The notes under the pieces were generated by a model. That model did not search any database. It was not told the origin of the DNA and worked only from the letters and a program-made list of their open reading frames with translations. A program made the translations under genes and the position numbers. Shown piece after piece: positions 26,054 through 34,125 of a DNA stretch of 64,000 nt. The stretch is from Rhizobium tropici CIAT 899 (GTDB lineage: Bacteria; Pseudomonadota; Alphaproteobacteria; Rhizobiales; Rhizobiaceae): the NCBI RefSeq assembly GCF_000330885.1, contig NC_020060.1:124001-188000 (forward strand). The letters run 5' to 3'. Numbering within the stretch: position 1 is the first letter of the stretch; every line of letters begins with the position of its first letter.

Positions 26054-27286
26054 TCAGCGAGCGGCGTGCCGTACGAAATCGAGCCCTTTGACAAGATAGC
26101 TCCGGAAGAAGTTCGGGTGTTCGCACATTGGAAAGTGACCTAGTCCGCCCATAACGAGGTGGAGGCATCCTGGAATAAGTTCGGCGAGCTTGGCACCGTC
26201 GGCCGGCGTGGCTGAGTAGTCATAGTCGCCCGAGAGCAGCGCCACCGGGGTGCGTGATGGGTCAATACGGGGAGCTGTCACTGCTCCGTCGAACTCGTCG
26301 CTGTAGAAGGAAAGATCGCCTGGGTAAACTCCGGGTGCTCCCTGCGAATAGATCCAGCTTGACCTCCTGCGCTCCCCTGCGGGGCTCAGTGGGCTCATGA
26401 TCCCTCTGACATATGCCGAGTTATGAAGTGAGCCGTGTACGTTTACGTTGTGCTGGTATGGGTTCCGTCGTCCCTTGGAGCGGAAAGGTGGCTCGATCGC
26501 TACGATCCCGAGGATATGCTCCGGCCGTTCCGCCGCGAGAACCAGCGACATTGCAGCGCCCATGGACCCACCCGCGACAATCGCCTTTTCGCGAACCACC
26601 TGTTCGAGAATGGCCGTGCACCATTTCAGGTAGAGCGATGCCGTGAGCTTGTAGGGTGCTCCGTCCCACGTCAGCGGCGGCATGGACCGACCGTGGAATG
26701 GTAGGTCAACCGCGATCAGCCTGTAGCTTTTCGCAAGCTCGGTGTCCGCCAGCTGAGGCATGAATTGGCGGCTATCTGCTCCGGCGGTGTGAAGAAACAG
26801 GACCGGCACCCCCTCACCTGCTTCTTCGTAATATATTTCATGGGGGACGTCATCGATATTGACGACGGCATACTGCCCCCGAATTTGACGCAGGTCGCGT
26901 TGCGCACGCTCCGCTGTCATCTCGGGGGACGTGACGACGAGCTCGAACACCCGTTCGAGAGCCGGGCGTGCTTTCGCGAGGTCGAGCGGTGAGCCGGCGA
27001 TCTCGAAGAGCGGATTTGCAAGCTGCAACGCCGTGAAGGAGTGAAAGGTCGCCGGCGGCGGCGTCATCAGAACCTGATCCCAGGCGTCCGTGGTGGCCCT
27101 CACTGTCACCTGGGGGGCACTGCTTTCCCCCGAGATCTCCGCGCCGCCTTCAGCGAAATCGAGGGCGATCACCTGATCGCCGACGTAGAAGGCGATCTTT
27201 ATCGTCAGGTCCGGAGTGAGCCGGGGCAATTCCTGATCCCCAAGAGCCTCCGACATGCGGGACCGCAATTCATTAAAAATGCCCAA
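26054..27286 (-). CDS. Two-domain protein: SCP2-like domain fused to an alpha/beta hydrolase
   Basis: 410 residues from TTG 27286 (AGGGAGGT just upstream; the frame is open to 27322). Residues 1 to about 125 resemble a sterol-carrier/SCP2-like small-molecule domain (IKIAFYVGDQVIALDF, VTVRATTDAWDQVLMTPP, SFTALQLANPLFEIAGSP). The rest is an alpha/beta hydrolase: HTAGADSRQF oxyanion region, nucleophile Ser in AGGSMGAAMS, acid Asp in LLSGDYDYSA and His in GLGHFPMCEHP. It should cut an ester, lactone or thioester, with the front domain perhaps presenting a hydrophobic substrate. A full operator lies 62 bp upstream. The domain names rest on pattern recognition. Confidence 0.8.
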   Translation of the reverse strand: MGIFNELRSRMSEALGDQELPRLTPDLTIKIAFYVGDQVIALDFAEGGAEISGESSAPQVTVRATTDAWDQVLMTPPPATFHSFTALQLANPLFEIAGSPLDLAKARPALERVFELVVTSPEMTAERAQRDLRQIRGQYAVVNIDDVPHEIYYEEAGEGVPVLFLHTAGADSRQFMPQLADTELAKSYRLIAVDLPFHGRSMPPLTWDGAPYKLTASLYLKWCTAILEQVVREKAIVAGGSMGAAMSLVLAAERPEHILGIVAIEPPFRSKGRRNPYQHNVNVHGSLHNSAYVRGIMSPLSPAGERRRSSWIYSQGAPGVYPGDLSFYSDEFDGAVTAPRIDPSRTPVALLSGDYDYSATPADGAKLAELIPGCLHLVMGGLGHFPMCEHPNFFRSYLVKGLDFVRHAAR

Positions 27287-27347
27287 AGCAACCTCCCTGT
27301 TCGAGCGAGCGCCAGGCCGCACGCGTCGGCAGCGCCATGACTTCGAA

Positions 27348-27374
27348 TAAGCAGATTATCAGACAATCTGTCAA
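27348..27374. promoter_or_regulatory. GntR-type operator for the SCP2-hydrolase gene
   Basis: Left half TAAGCAGATT, centre ATCAGAC and perfect right half AATCTGTCAA. On the minus strand TTGACA starts a possible promoter (then CTTATT or TTATTC 17-18 bp later). It lies 21 bp after the gntR stop codon, as close as possible to the regulator. Confidence 0.75.
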
Positions 27375-27394
27375 TACCGGCTAATGCCGCTTCT

Positions 27395-28084
27395 TCAATC
27401 GCCGTGGTTTTCAGAGGTTTTACGCAGGTAGTCCAACGCGACCTTAGCCGCCATATCGATGTGGTACTTGCAGGCTGCGGCGGCTTTCGGTCCGTTTCGG
27501 TCGGTAATGGCCGCAGCGATCTCCTTTATCTCTTCCACACTGTGGTTCAAGCGCCCCGGCTGCGTCATCGACGTCATGCGCAGCAGCGTCACCCGATTGT
27601 GGAGCGATGTCAGCATTTGCTTGACGAAGACGTTTCCGCTCCCTTGCATCAGGCAGTCGTAAAACGCGGTTTTCGCCTTGATGAGCCTGCTACCGGCGCC
27701 GTTTGCCGCGGCTTCCGCAAACTCAGCAACCGCCTCATTGAGTGTGTGGATATCCTGGGCGGTTCCGTTTTCAGCGAATTCCTTTCCAGCATAGCTCTCG
27801 AGCAAAGCCCTGACGCTGTAAAGCTGAGCGGCTTCTTCGTAAGTGATAGTGCTGACGACGGGGCCGCGGTGCGGATAGCTGGTAATGAGGCCCTCGGCCT
27901 CGAGTTGTCGAAGCGCCTCGCGGATTGATGTTCGTCCGACACCGATCGACTCGCAGAGTTCTCGCTCAACGAGGCGCTGACCCGGCTTGAAACGGCCGCT
28001 GGATATCGCCTGCCGCAGTTTATCCTCTACCTGAGTGCGCAAAGTGGCACTCTGCCGTGCAATCTGTAAATCCATATCACCCAT
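27395..28084 (-). CDS. GntR-family transcriptional regulator, FCD (FadR) subfamily
   Basis: 229 residues. The N-terminal winged helix has FKPGQRLVERELCESIGVGR, TSIREALRQLEAEGLI and the wing SYPHRGPVVSTI. The C-terminal helical FCD domain (from about residue 85) has LYSVRALLESYAGKEF and later the metal-ligand type HNRVTLLR and KYHIDMAAKVALDYL. FCD regulators usually bind a carboxylic or sugar-acid effector and leave DNA when it is present. The start is uncertain among TTG 28093, ATG 28084 and ATG 28075. It is the only regulator in the left 34 kb apart from the tiny HTH protein, so it is the best candidate to bind the repeated palindrome. Confidence 0.9.
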   Translation of the reverse strand: MGDMDLQIARQSATLRTQVEDKLRQAISSGRFKPGQRLVERELCESIGVGRTSIREALRQLEAEGLITSYPHRGPVVSTITYEEAAQLYSVRALLESYAGKEFAENGTAQDIHTLNEAVAEFAEAAANGAGSRLIKAKTAFYDCLMQGSGNVFVKQMLTSLHNRVTLLRMTSMTQPGRLNHSVEEIKEIAAAITDRNGPKAAAACKYHIDMAAKVALDYLRKTSENHGD

Positions 28085-28161
28085 AGGATCCAAAAGTCCG
28101 TTTTACCAAGGCCGGAACCGGCCGCGCAAGTCATGGTACTATATGGTGGGTTATCCCGATG

Positions 28162-28178
28162 AGACAACCCGATTGTCT
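28162..28178. promoter_or_regulatory. Candidate autoregulatory site before gntR
   Basis: AGACAA-CCCGA-TTGTCT, a perfect 6-bp inverted repeat that includes the motif core GATTGTCTGA, 78 bp before the regulator's start. Its layout differs from the main operators, so binding by the same protein is only a possibility. Confidence 0.4.
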
Positions 28179-28235
28179 GACGAAAACGAAGAACACCCAC
28201 GCCTGGCCTCTTACCGGACATTCCATGCGTTCCCA

Positions 28236-29012
28236 TTACCGTAGAACCTTTGCAAATGCGAGATCCGGTGACAGCGATGGGAAACTCGTCAGGACTGCGG
28301 GATCGTGGCCTGGAACGAGTACTCCGGACGGTCCTGAAAGCTCACGGAGAGTTCGGTATCCCTCCAGTACGTAGGCGTAATCGGCGAAAAGCGGAAAGAC
28401 GTCGTCATGCTCTAGATAGCGTTGAAAATGGAGTGCGTCCGATGCGATAACGACGACGTCATTGCCATCGTCCAGCCTCACGACCTGAAGGCCCCTAGAA
28501 TGACCGCCGACGAGATGGATAGTGAGCCCCTCCATAATCTCGCCGTTCCCGTCGTGGAAGCACACCCTGCCGGAAAACGTCAGGCGGACTGCATCGACTA
28601 CGGCGTCCACCGCAAAGGGACGCCGAAGACGATCATGGCACATGCATCGTCCTGTACCGTAGGCCATCTCCCGATCCTGCAAGTGGAACAGGGCTTCGGG
28701 GAAGTCCGCAAGGTTTCCCGCGTGATCATAGTGAAGATGCGTGATGACGACGTCGGTAATGGACGATGCGGAAATCCCGAGCTGGCGAAGCGCCTCGACC
28801 GGATGGATCAACATGGTCCTCCCGCGCCTTTCAGCCTCCTGCGGGCTAAACCCGGTGTCAACCAGGATCAGACGTTCACCATGGCGGATCAACCAAACGA
28901 AATACTCGATCCTGCCCGGGGCGTCGTGGGGATCTCCTGCTTCCAGGCCGAGTTCGCCAACGGGCCGAACCGCAGTGCCGTAATGTATCGCCAGGACTTT
29001 CCAGTCGGTCAA
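28236..29012 (-). CDS. Metallo-beta-lactamase-fold hydrolase, AHL-lactonase-like
   Basis: 258 residues from TTG 29012 (AAGGAG upstream). The dinuclear zinc ligands are visible: HLHYDHAGN (HxHxDH), His in HLVGGHSRGLQ, Asp in IASDALHFQ and the late His in VPGHDP. The layout fits the N-acyl-homoserine-lactonase branch, which hydrolyses lactones. Here, as last gene of an operon with an alcohol dehydrogenase and another MBL protein, it more likely opens a pathway lactone than a quorum signal, though quorum quenching is not excluded. Confidence 0.85.
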   Translation of the reverse strand: MTDWKVLAIHYGTAVRPVGELGLEAGDPHDAPGRIEYFVWLIRHGERLILVDTGFSPQEAERRGRTMLIHPVEALRQLGISASSITDVVITHLHYDHAGNLADFPEALFHLQDREMAYGTGRCMCHDRLRRPFAVDAVVDAVRLTFSGRVCFHDGNGEIMEGLTIHLVGGHSRGLQVVRLDDGNDVVVIASDALHFQRYLEHDDVFPLFADYAYVLEGYRTLRELSGPSGVLVPGHDPAVLTSFPSLSPDLAFAKVLR

Positions 29013-29033
29013 ATTCTCGCTCCTTCCGCAGGC

Positions 29034-30158
29034 TTAAGGAACCAGCAGATGCCGGATCACCTCGCCACGGTCTAACCGGTCGAAGGCCTCGTTGATTTCC
29101 TCAAGCGGGCCAGTGCTGGACAACAGTCTCTCCACGGGCAACCTACCCTTGAGGAACAGGTCGATATAGCGGGGAACATCGCGCGAAGGTACGCAGGACC
29201 CCATGTAGCTGCCTTTGATGACGCGTTCTTCCCCGACAAGAGGAAGCGGCGAGATCTCGAATTTGGTGTTCACGTTCGCCAGACCCGCTGTGGCCGTCGT
29301 GCCGCCGCGCCGCGTAATGCCATACGCGGTTTCGAACGCTTTGCTCGACCCTGCCATCTCGATGCCGTAGTCCACTCCCCCGCGGGTCGCTTCCTTGACC
29401 TCGCCGATGACATCCGGCGTGGTTGCCAGGAAGGTACGCGTCGCGCCCAGCGCCTTAGCCAACTCAAGCTTCTCCGGCATCAAATCGATGGCGACGATCT
29501 CGCTTGCCCCGCTAGCCACCGCTCCGAGGACGGCCGACAACCCCACGCCTCCCAGGCCGATGACGGCGACCGACTGCCCCGGCTTCACGCCACATGTATT
29601 TACGACGGCACCGACGCCTGTCATCACGGCGCATCCGAACAAGGCCGCCATGGTGACGTCCACGTCTTTGGTGATCTTGACGACCGAGTGCGCCGACACG
29701 ACCGCGTATTCCGAAAACGCCGATACGCCGCTGTGATGGTTGATATCGTAGCCCCGAAGACGGATATGCTTGCTACCGTTCAACAATGTCCCGGCGGCGT
29801 TTGCGCGATAGCCCGGCTCACAGAGGCTTGCGCGTCCTCCCGCGCAGTAATCGCAGTGTCCGCAGATGGGCAGGAACGACATCACGACGTGATCGCCAAC
29901 CTTCACTGTATCCACACCGGGTCCGATTTCTTCGACAATGCCGGACGCTTCATGCCCCAACGCGACAGGCAATGGACGGGGGCGGTCGCCATTTATCGCC
30001 GACAGGTCGGAGTGGCACACACCAGCGGCCTTGATTTTGACCAGGACCTCAAGATTGCCCGGAGGCGCCAGGTCGACGGTCTCGACACTGAGAGGCCGGG
30101 AACTTGCATACGGCTTGGGAAGCCCTGACTCTCGGAGAATGACTGATTTCATCTGCAT
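29034..30158 (-). CDS. Zinc-dependent alcohol dehydrogenase (class III/FrmA-like branch)
   Basis: 374 residues. GVCHSDLSAINGD and GHEASGIVEEIG mark the catalytic-zinc region, CGHCDYCAGGRASLC the structural zinc, and GLGGVGLSAVLGA the NAD site. The insertion after the structural zinc (GYRANAAGTLLNGSKHIRLR) and C-terminal RGEVIRHLLVP resemble long-chain or glutathione-linked alcohol dehydrogenases rather than the XylB-like pair in this window. It lies between two MBL genes in the operon starting at 31064. ATG 30158 is used; ATG 30152 is possible. Confidence 0.9.
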   Translation of the reverse strand: MQMKSVILRESGLPKPYASSRPLSVETVDLAPPGNLEVLVKIKAAGVCHSDLSAINGDRPRPLPVALGHEASGIVEEIGPGVDTVKVGDHVVMSFLPICGHCDYCAGGRASLCEPGYRANAAGTLLNGSKHIRLRGYDINHHSGVSAFSEYAVVSAHSVVKITKDVDVTMAALFGCAVMTGVGAVVNTCGVKPGQSVAVIGLGGVGLSAVLGAVASGASEIVAIDLMPEKLELAKALGATRTFLATTPDVIGEVKEATRGGVDYGIEMAGSSKAFETAYGITRRGGTTATAGLANVNTKFEISPLPLVGEERVIKGSYMGSCVPSRDVPRYIDLFLKGRLPVERLLSSTGPLEEINEAFDRLDRGEVIRHLLVP

Positions 30159-30170
30159 TGTCGCGTATTC

Positions 30171-31064
30171 CTATCTCGAGAGCATCTGCATGGCGGCGGG
30201 TACGTAGCGGAAGCCTTCCCCCTCCCGGGCGACATTGCCGAGCCCGGGCCACGCAAAGTGATAGGACATCACTGGTATGCGGTCTGTCGCGAGCATATCC
30301 AGCACCCGTGTGCGCGACCGCGCCGAGAGCTTGGGATCGGTGTCGTACTTGAACTCCATCCACGGGCGTTCCATCAGCAGGATATGATGATGGGTCAGAT
30401 CGCCGAGGAAGCAGAGCCGATCGTTGCCCGACTGCATGAGGAAGCAGAAGTGGCCCAAGGTGTGGCCTGGAGCGTGCACTGCCTGCACGCCCGGCAGAAA
30501 CTCCTGACCGTCCACGAAATGCGTTATCCGATCACGGTGTGGAAGAAGGTTCCTCCGGGCATTTTCCACCTGGGCCTTGAAACCGTCATCAAGCTTGCCT
30601 CCGTCGGTCCAGTCATCGAAGTCGCTTTCGCTTATGAAGATCTCCGCGTTGGGAAAATTAAGCTTGCCGTCCTGATCGCAAAGTCCGCCGGTGTGGTCGA
30701 TGTGTGCGTGGGACAACACCACGGCATCGACTTCCAAAGTGTCGATCCCTGCCTCCTGCATGCTCTTCAGCAGGCGACCGGTCGTCGGCCCGAAAATCTT
30801 CGACGTCCCCATCCCGGTGTCGAACAGGATGGTCTTTCCGTTGATTTTGACCAGCGGGATGTTCTGCTCGAGGGTCACCGACGAACTGGACAGGAAGTTC
30901 CTGTCGAGCATTTCCGTCACCGTGGCTGCGTCGACCCCGAGGAAATTCTCCCGTGGGTCGCCCAATTCCAACGGTCCGTCCGAAAGTACCGTTATTTCGC
31001 CGCTTCCGAACTTGAACGGATAGAAATAGGGCAACTTAGTCTGATGCGCTTGGTCATTGAGCAC
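30171..31064 (-). CDS. Metallo-beta-lactamase-fold hydrolase (cytoplasmic)
   Basis: 297 residues from GTG 31064 (GGGAGGA upstream), no signal peptide. Zinc ligands: SHAHIDHTGG (HxHxDH), His in APGHTLGHFC, Asp in FLGDLTHHH and a late His in MSYHFAWPG. It is highly similar along its length to the Tat-exported 37608-38606 protein (shared FDTGMG, FGPTTGRL, FDTDPKLSA-type segments; here YDTDPKLSARSRTRVLDMLA). It is the first gene of the operon MBL-alcohol dehydrogenase-MBL. A perfect operator lies 31 bp upstream. Likely a lactone or ester hydrolase; substrate unknown. Confidence 0.87.
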   Translation of the reverse strand: MLNDQAHQTKLPYFYPFKFGSGEITVLSDGPLELGDPRENFLGVDAATVTEMLDRNFLSSSSVTLEQNIPLVKINGKTILFDTGMGTSKIFGPTTGRLLKSMQEAGIDTLEVDAVVLSHAHIDHTGGLCDQDGKLNFPNAEIFISESDFDDWTDGGKLDDGFKAQVENARRNLLPHRDRITHFVDGQEFLPGVQAVHAPGHTLGHFCFLMQSGNDRLCFLGDLTHHHILLMERPWMEFKYDTDPKLSARSRTRVLDMLATDRIPVMSYHFAWPGLGNVAREGEGFRYVPAAMQMLSR

Positions 31065-31095
31065 GCCGCTTATCCTCCCAGATTGGCTGCATCAT

Positions 31096-31122
31096 TTGAC
31101 AGATTGTATGAAAATCTGTCAA
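31096..31122. promoter_or_regulatory. GntR-type operator, perfect 10-7-10 palindrome
   Basis: TTGACAGATT-GTATGAA-AATCTGTCAA, both 10-bp arms exact. It lies 31 bp before the MBL-ADH-MBL operon. On the minus strand TTGACA, 17 bp and TCAAAT could be the promoter. It is the best copy in the window. Confidence 0.85.
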
Positions 31123-31148
31123 CACAATAGTGGTGATTGTCTACGAAG

Positions 31149-33665
31149 TCAGGAAACGATCGAAAGCACGTGACCCCTTGGCCTGCCGATGTTGAACTGT
31201 TCGATCTGCTGCATCAGCCGCTGGGTCTCTTTTGTGAGTTCCTGGGTGGCGGCGTGGGCTTGCTCGGCGATGGCAGCGTTTCGCTGGGTGCTGTCATCGA
31301 TCTCGCCAACGGCCTGGTTCACTTCGATAAGCGAAGCCGCCTGGTCCCTGCTCGCCGCAGCGATAAGCTCAACCCTTTCGGAAATTCCGGCAACATTCGA
31401 CGATATCGCAATCAGCACCTTGCCCGCCTCGTTCACCAATCGCGATCCCGAGGCGACTTCCTCGCTTGATCTTGCTATGAGTTCCTTGATTTCCTGGGCG
31501 GCTAGAGCCGACCGCTGGGCAAGTTCCCTGACTTCCTGGGCCACGACAGCGAAGCCCTGCCCCGCTTCTCCAGCTCTCGCGGCCTCGACACCGGCATTGA
31601 GTGCCAGGAGATTGGTCTGGAAGGCAATCTCGTCGATGACGCCGATGATTTGCGAAATGCGCCCGGAAGCCGCTTCTATTCGTCCCATAGCGTCAACCGC
31701 GTTCGTGACCACTGAAGCAGACGCATCCGCGGCCTGCTTGGTTTCTTTTACCAGCTGGGCTGCGGCTTGTGCCTGCTCTGTCGAGGAACGCACCGTCGCG
31801 GTGAGTTGATGAACAGCGGCCGCGGTCTCCTCCAACGACGCGGCTTGACGCTCGCTGCGGCGGGAGAGATCATCGGCGCCACTGCTGAGGTTGTCTGCAT
31901 TTTGCCGAATGAGCACGATGTTGCCGCGAAGTTCCGACATCGTCGCCTGCAAACGCAGCAACGAATTGTTGAAGTCCCGTCGCAATTGTTCCAGCCGCCC
32001 GGAGAACGGTTGATCGATCGTGCTCGAAACATCACCGTTGGATAACCTCTCCAGCCCAGCGGCAAGACTGTCGACGGCGTCGCCGATCTGTTTGTCGATC
32101 TCGGCTTTCTCCGCCTCGTTGTGCCGACGTTCAGCTTCGGAAGCCGATCGTTGACGATCCGCGTCGTTCTCGATCTCGATCTTCCTCGCGGCATTCTCCC
32201 TGAAGACACAGAGCGCCCGGGCCATTTCTCCGAGCTCATCAGCGCGCTCAGAACCGCCGATCTCAATGTCAAGGTCCCCTTCCGCCAAACGCCGCATGTC
32301 GTCGGTCAACTGGACAACAGGTTTTTTGAAAGTCGCAATCATCCCGAAGCCAGCGAGAAGTGCGACGAGGACGCCGGCAAATGTCGTGATGAGGCCAATG
32401 CCATTCGCGTAAGCCGTCTCTTCAATGGCTCTTGCGCGCTGGGCGTCGGCAAACGTCGTGAGGTGGCCCCATATGGTGTTCAACTGGTCTGTCGTTTGCC
32501 TATATTGCGCACGCCTCACTTCCGAGATCTCGACGAGCTTCGCACTGTCCTGCGTCATACCCTCTACCGCCGGCGGCACCGTATTCTGGACTGCCTTGAA
32601 AAGGTCGAGGTCGGAAGCGGCACTCCAGATGTCCAATATCTCCTTCTTCGTTCTGTCAAAGTTCTGGACGAGCTGCGCACGGTTTTGTTCGGTAGGGTCG
32701 GCTATGAAGCGCGCAAGGTTTATCCTGATGAGATAGCTGGAGTCTGAAAGTCTTCGGCTGCCGTCCAAGGCGCTGCTGATCTTCGCCAAATGTTGGTCGA
32801 GACCTGCGAACTCGACGATTGCTTTCTTTGTTTGCTGGTTCGCTACCGCGTTAATCGCGACGGAGATTTCCTTGAACGCGGACATTGCGGTGTCGAGGCC
32901 TACGGTGTTGTCCGATGAAGCGCCCTGCGACAGAAGTTGTGTTACGCTTTTCACCGCGCCATCGACCGAGCTCGACAGTTTTGTGGCGTCCGATGGCAAG
33001 GAAGCCCGCAGATTTCGGGCGCTCCGACGCAACTCGCCCACTTTGCCGCCCAAATATTTGAGTTTCAGCTCGGTCGTTCCGGCGGATTGGTAGCCCGCGG
33101 CAAGATCAAGGAAGAAGGTTGCATAGCCTGTCACCCTGTCGGCATCGCGCAACATCGATTTGGCGGCGCCCTCGGACTGCTCGCCGGACTTCCTTAACTC
33201 GTCTGCTAGCCTGAGCATTTCATTCTGCGACCAAACCAGCGATTCAGAATGATTGGCGATCGAGCTTATCAGTTTCTCTTCGCTTTCATGGATGCTCCAG
33301 AGAGAACCAAAATTGTTCACCACGTCCAGCATAATCGCGTTTGCCGACTGGAGGCCTTCGCTTTCCGCCGTAGCTCCGGCATTCGTCACCAAAGCCTGCA
33401 GATGCGATTGCTGCGCGAGCAGGTCAGCCTTCACGCGATCGCGCCTTTCTTCCGACGCCTCGTCGAGAAACTCTCTCATCGAGGCGGAGACGTCACGGAA
33501 ACCCGAGAGCACCTGCATCACCTGGCTTGAGGTTTCCAGGCGGCTTTGTAGGAGACCCGCGGCGTAGTGCCCCAAAAACCCCACCGCGCAAATACTGATT
33601 ATGAAAGGCAGTACGAAAATGATTACTTTTGTCTGTAGCCGGAAACGGGACAACAGCCTGTCCAT
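31149..33665 (-). CDS. Methyl-accepting chemotaxis protein
   Basis: 838 residues. Membrane segment 1 is at about 12-34 (KVIIFVLPFIISICAVGFLG), followed by a long helical periplasmic sensor to about 415, then membrane segment 2 near 421-441 and a HAMP domain (PVVQLTDDMRRLAEGDLDIE). The MCP signalling domain has IIGVIDEIAFQTNLLALNAG and ARAGEAGQGFAVVAQEVREL. There is no C-terminal methylation-enzyme tether (ends LSIVS). AAGGATGG precedes ATG 33665. An operator-like sequence at 33772-33797 lies upstream, so it may steer cells towards the island's substrate. Confidence 0.9.
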   Translation of the reverse strand: MDRLLSRFRLQTKVIIFVLPFIISICAVGFLGHYAAGLLQSRLETSSQVMQVLSGFRDVSASMREFLDEASEERRDRVKADLLAQQSHLQALVTNAGATAESEGLQSANAIMLDVVNNFGSLWSIHESEEKLISSIANHSESLVWSQNEMLRLADELRKSGEQSEGAAKSMLRDADRVTGYATFFLDLAAGYQSAGTTELKLKYLGGKVGELRRSARNLRASLPSDATKLSSSVDGAVKSVTQLLSQGASSDNTVGLDTAMSAFKEISVAINAVANQQTKKAIVEFAGLDQHLAKISSALDGSRRLSDSSYLIRINLARFIADPTEQNRAQLVQNFDRTKKEILDIWSAASDLDLFKAVQNTVPPAVEGMTQDSAKLVEISEVRRAQYRQTTDQLNTIWGHLTTFADAQRARAIEETAYANGIGLITTFAGVLVALLAGFGMIATFKKPVVQLTDDMRRLAEGDLDIEIGGSERADELGEMARALCVFRENAARKIEIENDADRQRSASEAERRHNEAEKAEIDKQIGDAVDSLAAGLERLSNGDVSSTIDQPFSGRLEQLRRDFNNSLLRLQATMSELRGNIVLIRQNADNLSSGADDLSRRSERQAASLEETAAAVHQLTATVRSSTEQAQAAAQLVKETKQAADASASVVTNAVDAMGRIEAASGRISQIIGVIDEIAFQTNLLALNAGVEAARAGEAGQGFAVVAQEVRELAQRSALAAQEIKELIARSSEEVASGSRLVNEAGKVLIAISSNVAGISERVELIAAASRDQAASLIEVNQAVGEIDDSTQRNAAIAEQAHAATQELTKETQRLMQQIEQFNIGRPRGHVLSIVS

Positions 33666-34125
33666 TGTGGTCCATCCTTGTCCATAGGCGGTGAAGAAGC
33701 TTCATCAATCGGGATCCGCCTCCGATGGAAGCATCGAATCATCAATGACGACACGAGGCTGCGCGACTGAGGATTGTCTGTCAACAGATTGTCTGATAAA
33801 GCATGTTTAGGTTTATCAAATTGTCTCGCGAACTTGCGCAGGAATAACTCCAGAACCGGCGCTGCCGCAGCCGGCACAACTTTCACCGCTTACATCGATC
33901 AAACCGCGATGTCCTTGTTTTCAGTGGAAAGCGGTGACGGCATCTCGGCCATGTGAAGACTGCGAACATGTCGTCGTCGTGGTGACGGCGCCTTGGGGAA
34001 CAAACGGGTCCTTCTCATGGATGGACGGCTCCACGGATGACGCCGACCTCACCAGCTTTCCCAATATGCATATCGAGATGCCCGATCTGGAAACGGTAAG
34101 TGTTGAGATTGAGGAAGCAGAGAAG
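33666..34125. other. Divergent region between chemoreceptor and beta-glucosidase genes
   Basis: About 460 bp. It contains the degenerate operator pair (33772-33797) and a further GTCTCG-type fragment near 33830. The beta-glucosidase frame extends upstream to 33934, but that part shows no family similarity and is probably leader. Confidence 0.5.
33772..33797. promoter_or_regulatory. Degenerate GntR-type operator with repeated core
   Basis: GATTGTCTG occurs twice as a direct repeat 17 bp apart (33772-33780 and 33788-33796, separated by TCAACA plus overlap). The second is preceded by TCAACA in place of TTGACA. On the minus strand TTGACA starts at 33784. It lies about 107 bp before the chemoreceptor start. 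It is a weaker match than the other copies. Confidence 0.45.

Noticed and set aside
28236..29012. Naming the MBL protein a quorum-quenching lactonase (AiiA)
   Set aside because: Zinc motif fits the branch, but operon context points to a catabolic role and no signalling genes are near.
4559..33797. Repeated TTGACAGATTGTCTG considered as a CRISPR or dispersed mobile repeat
   Set aside because: Copies are single or paired in intergenic promoter positions with no regular spacers; an operator explains their placement better.
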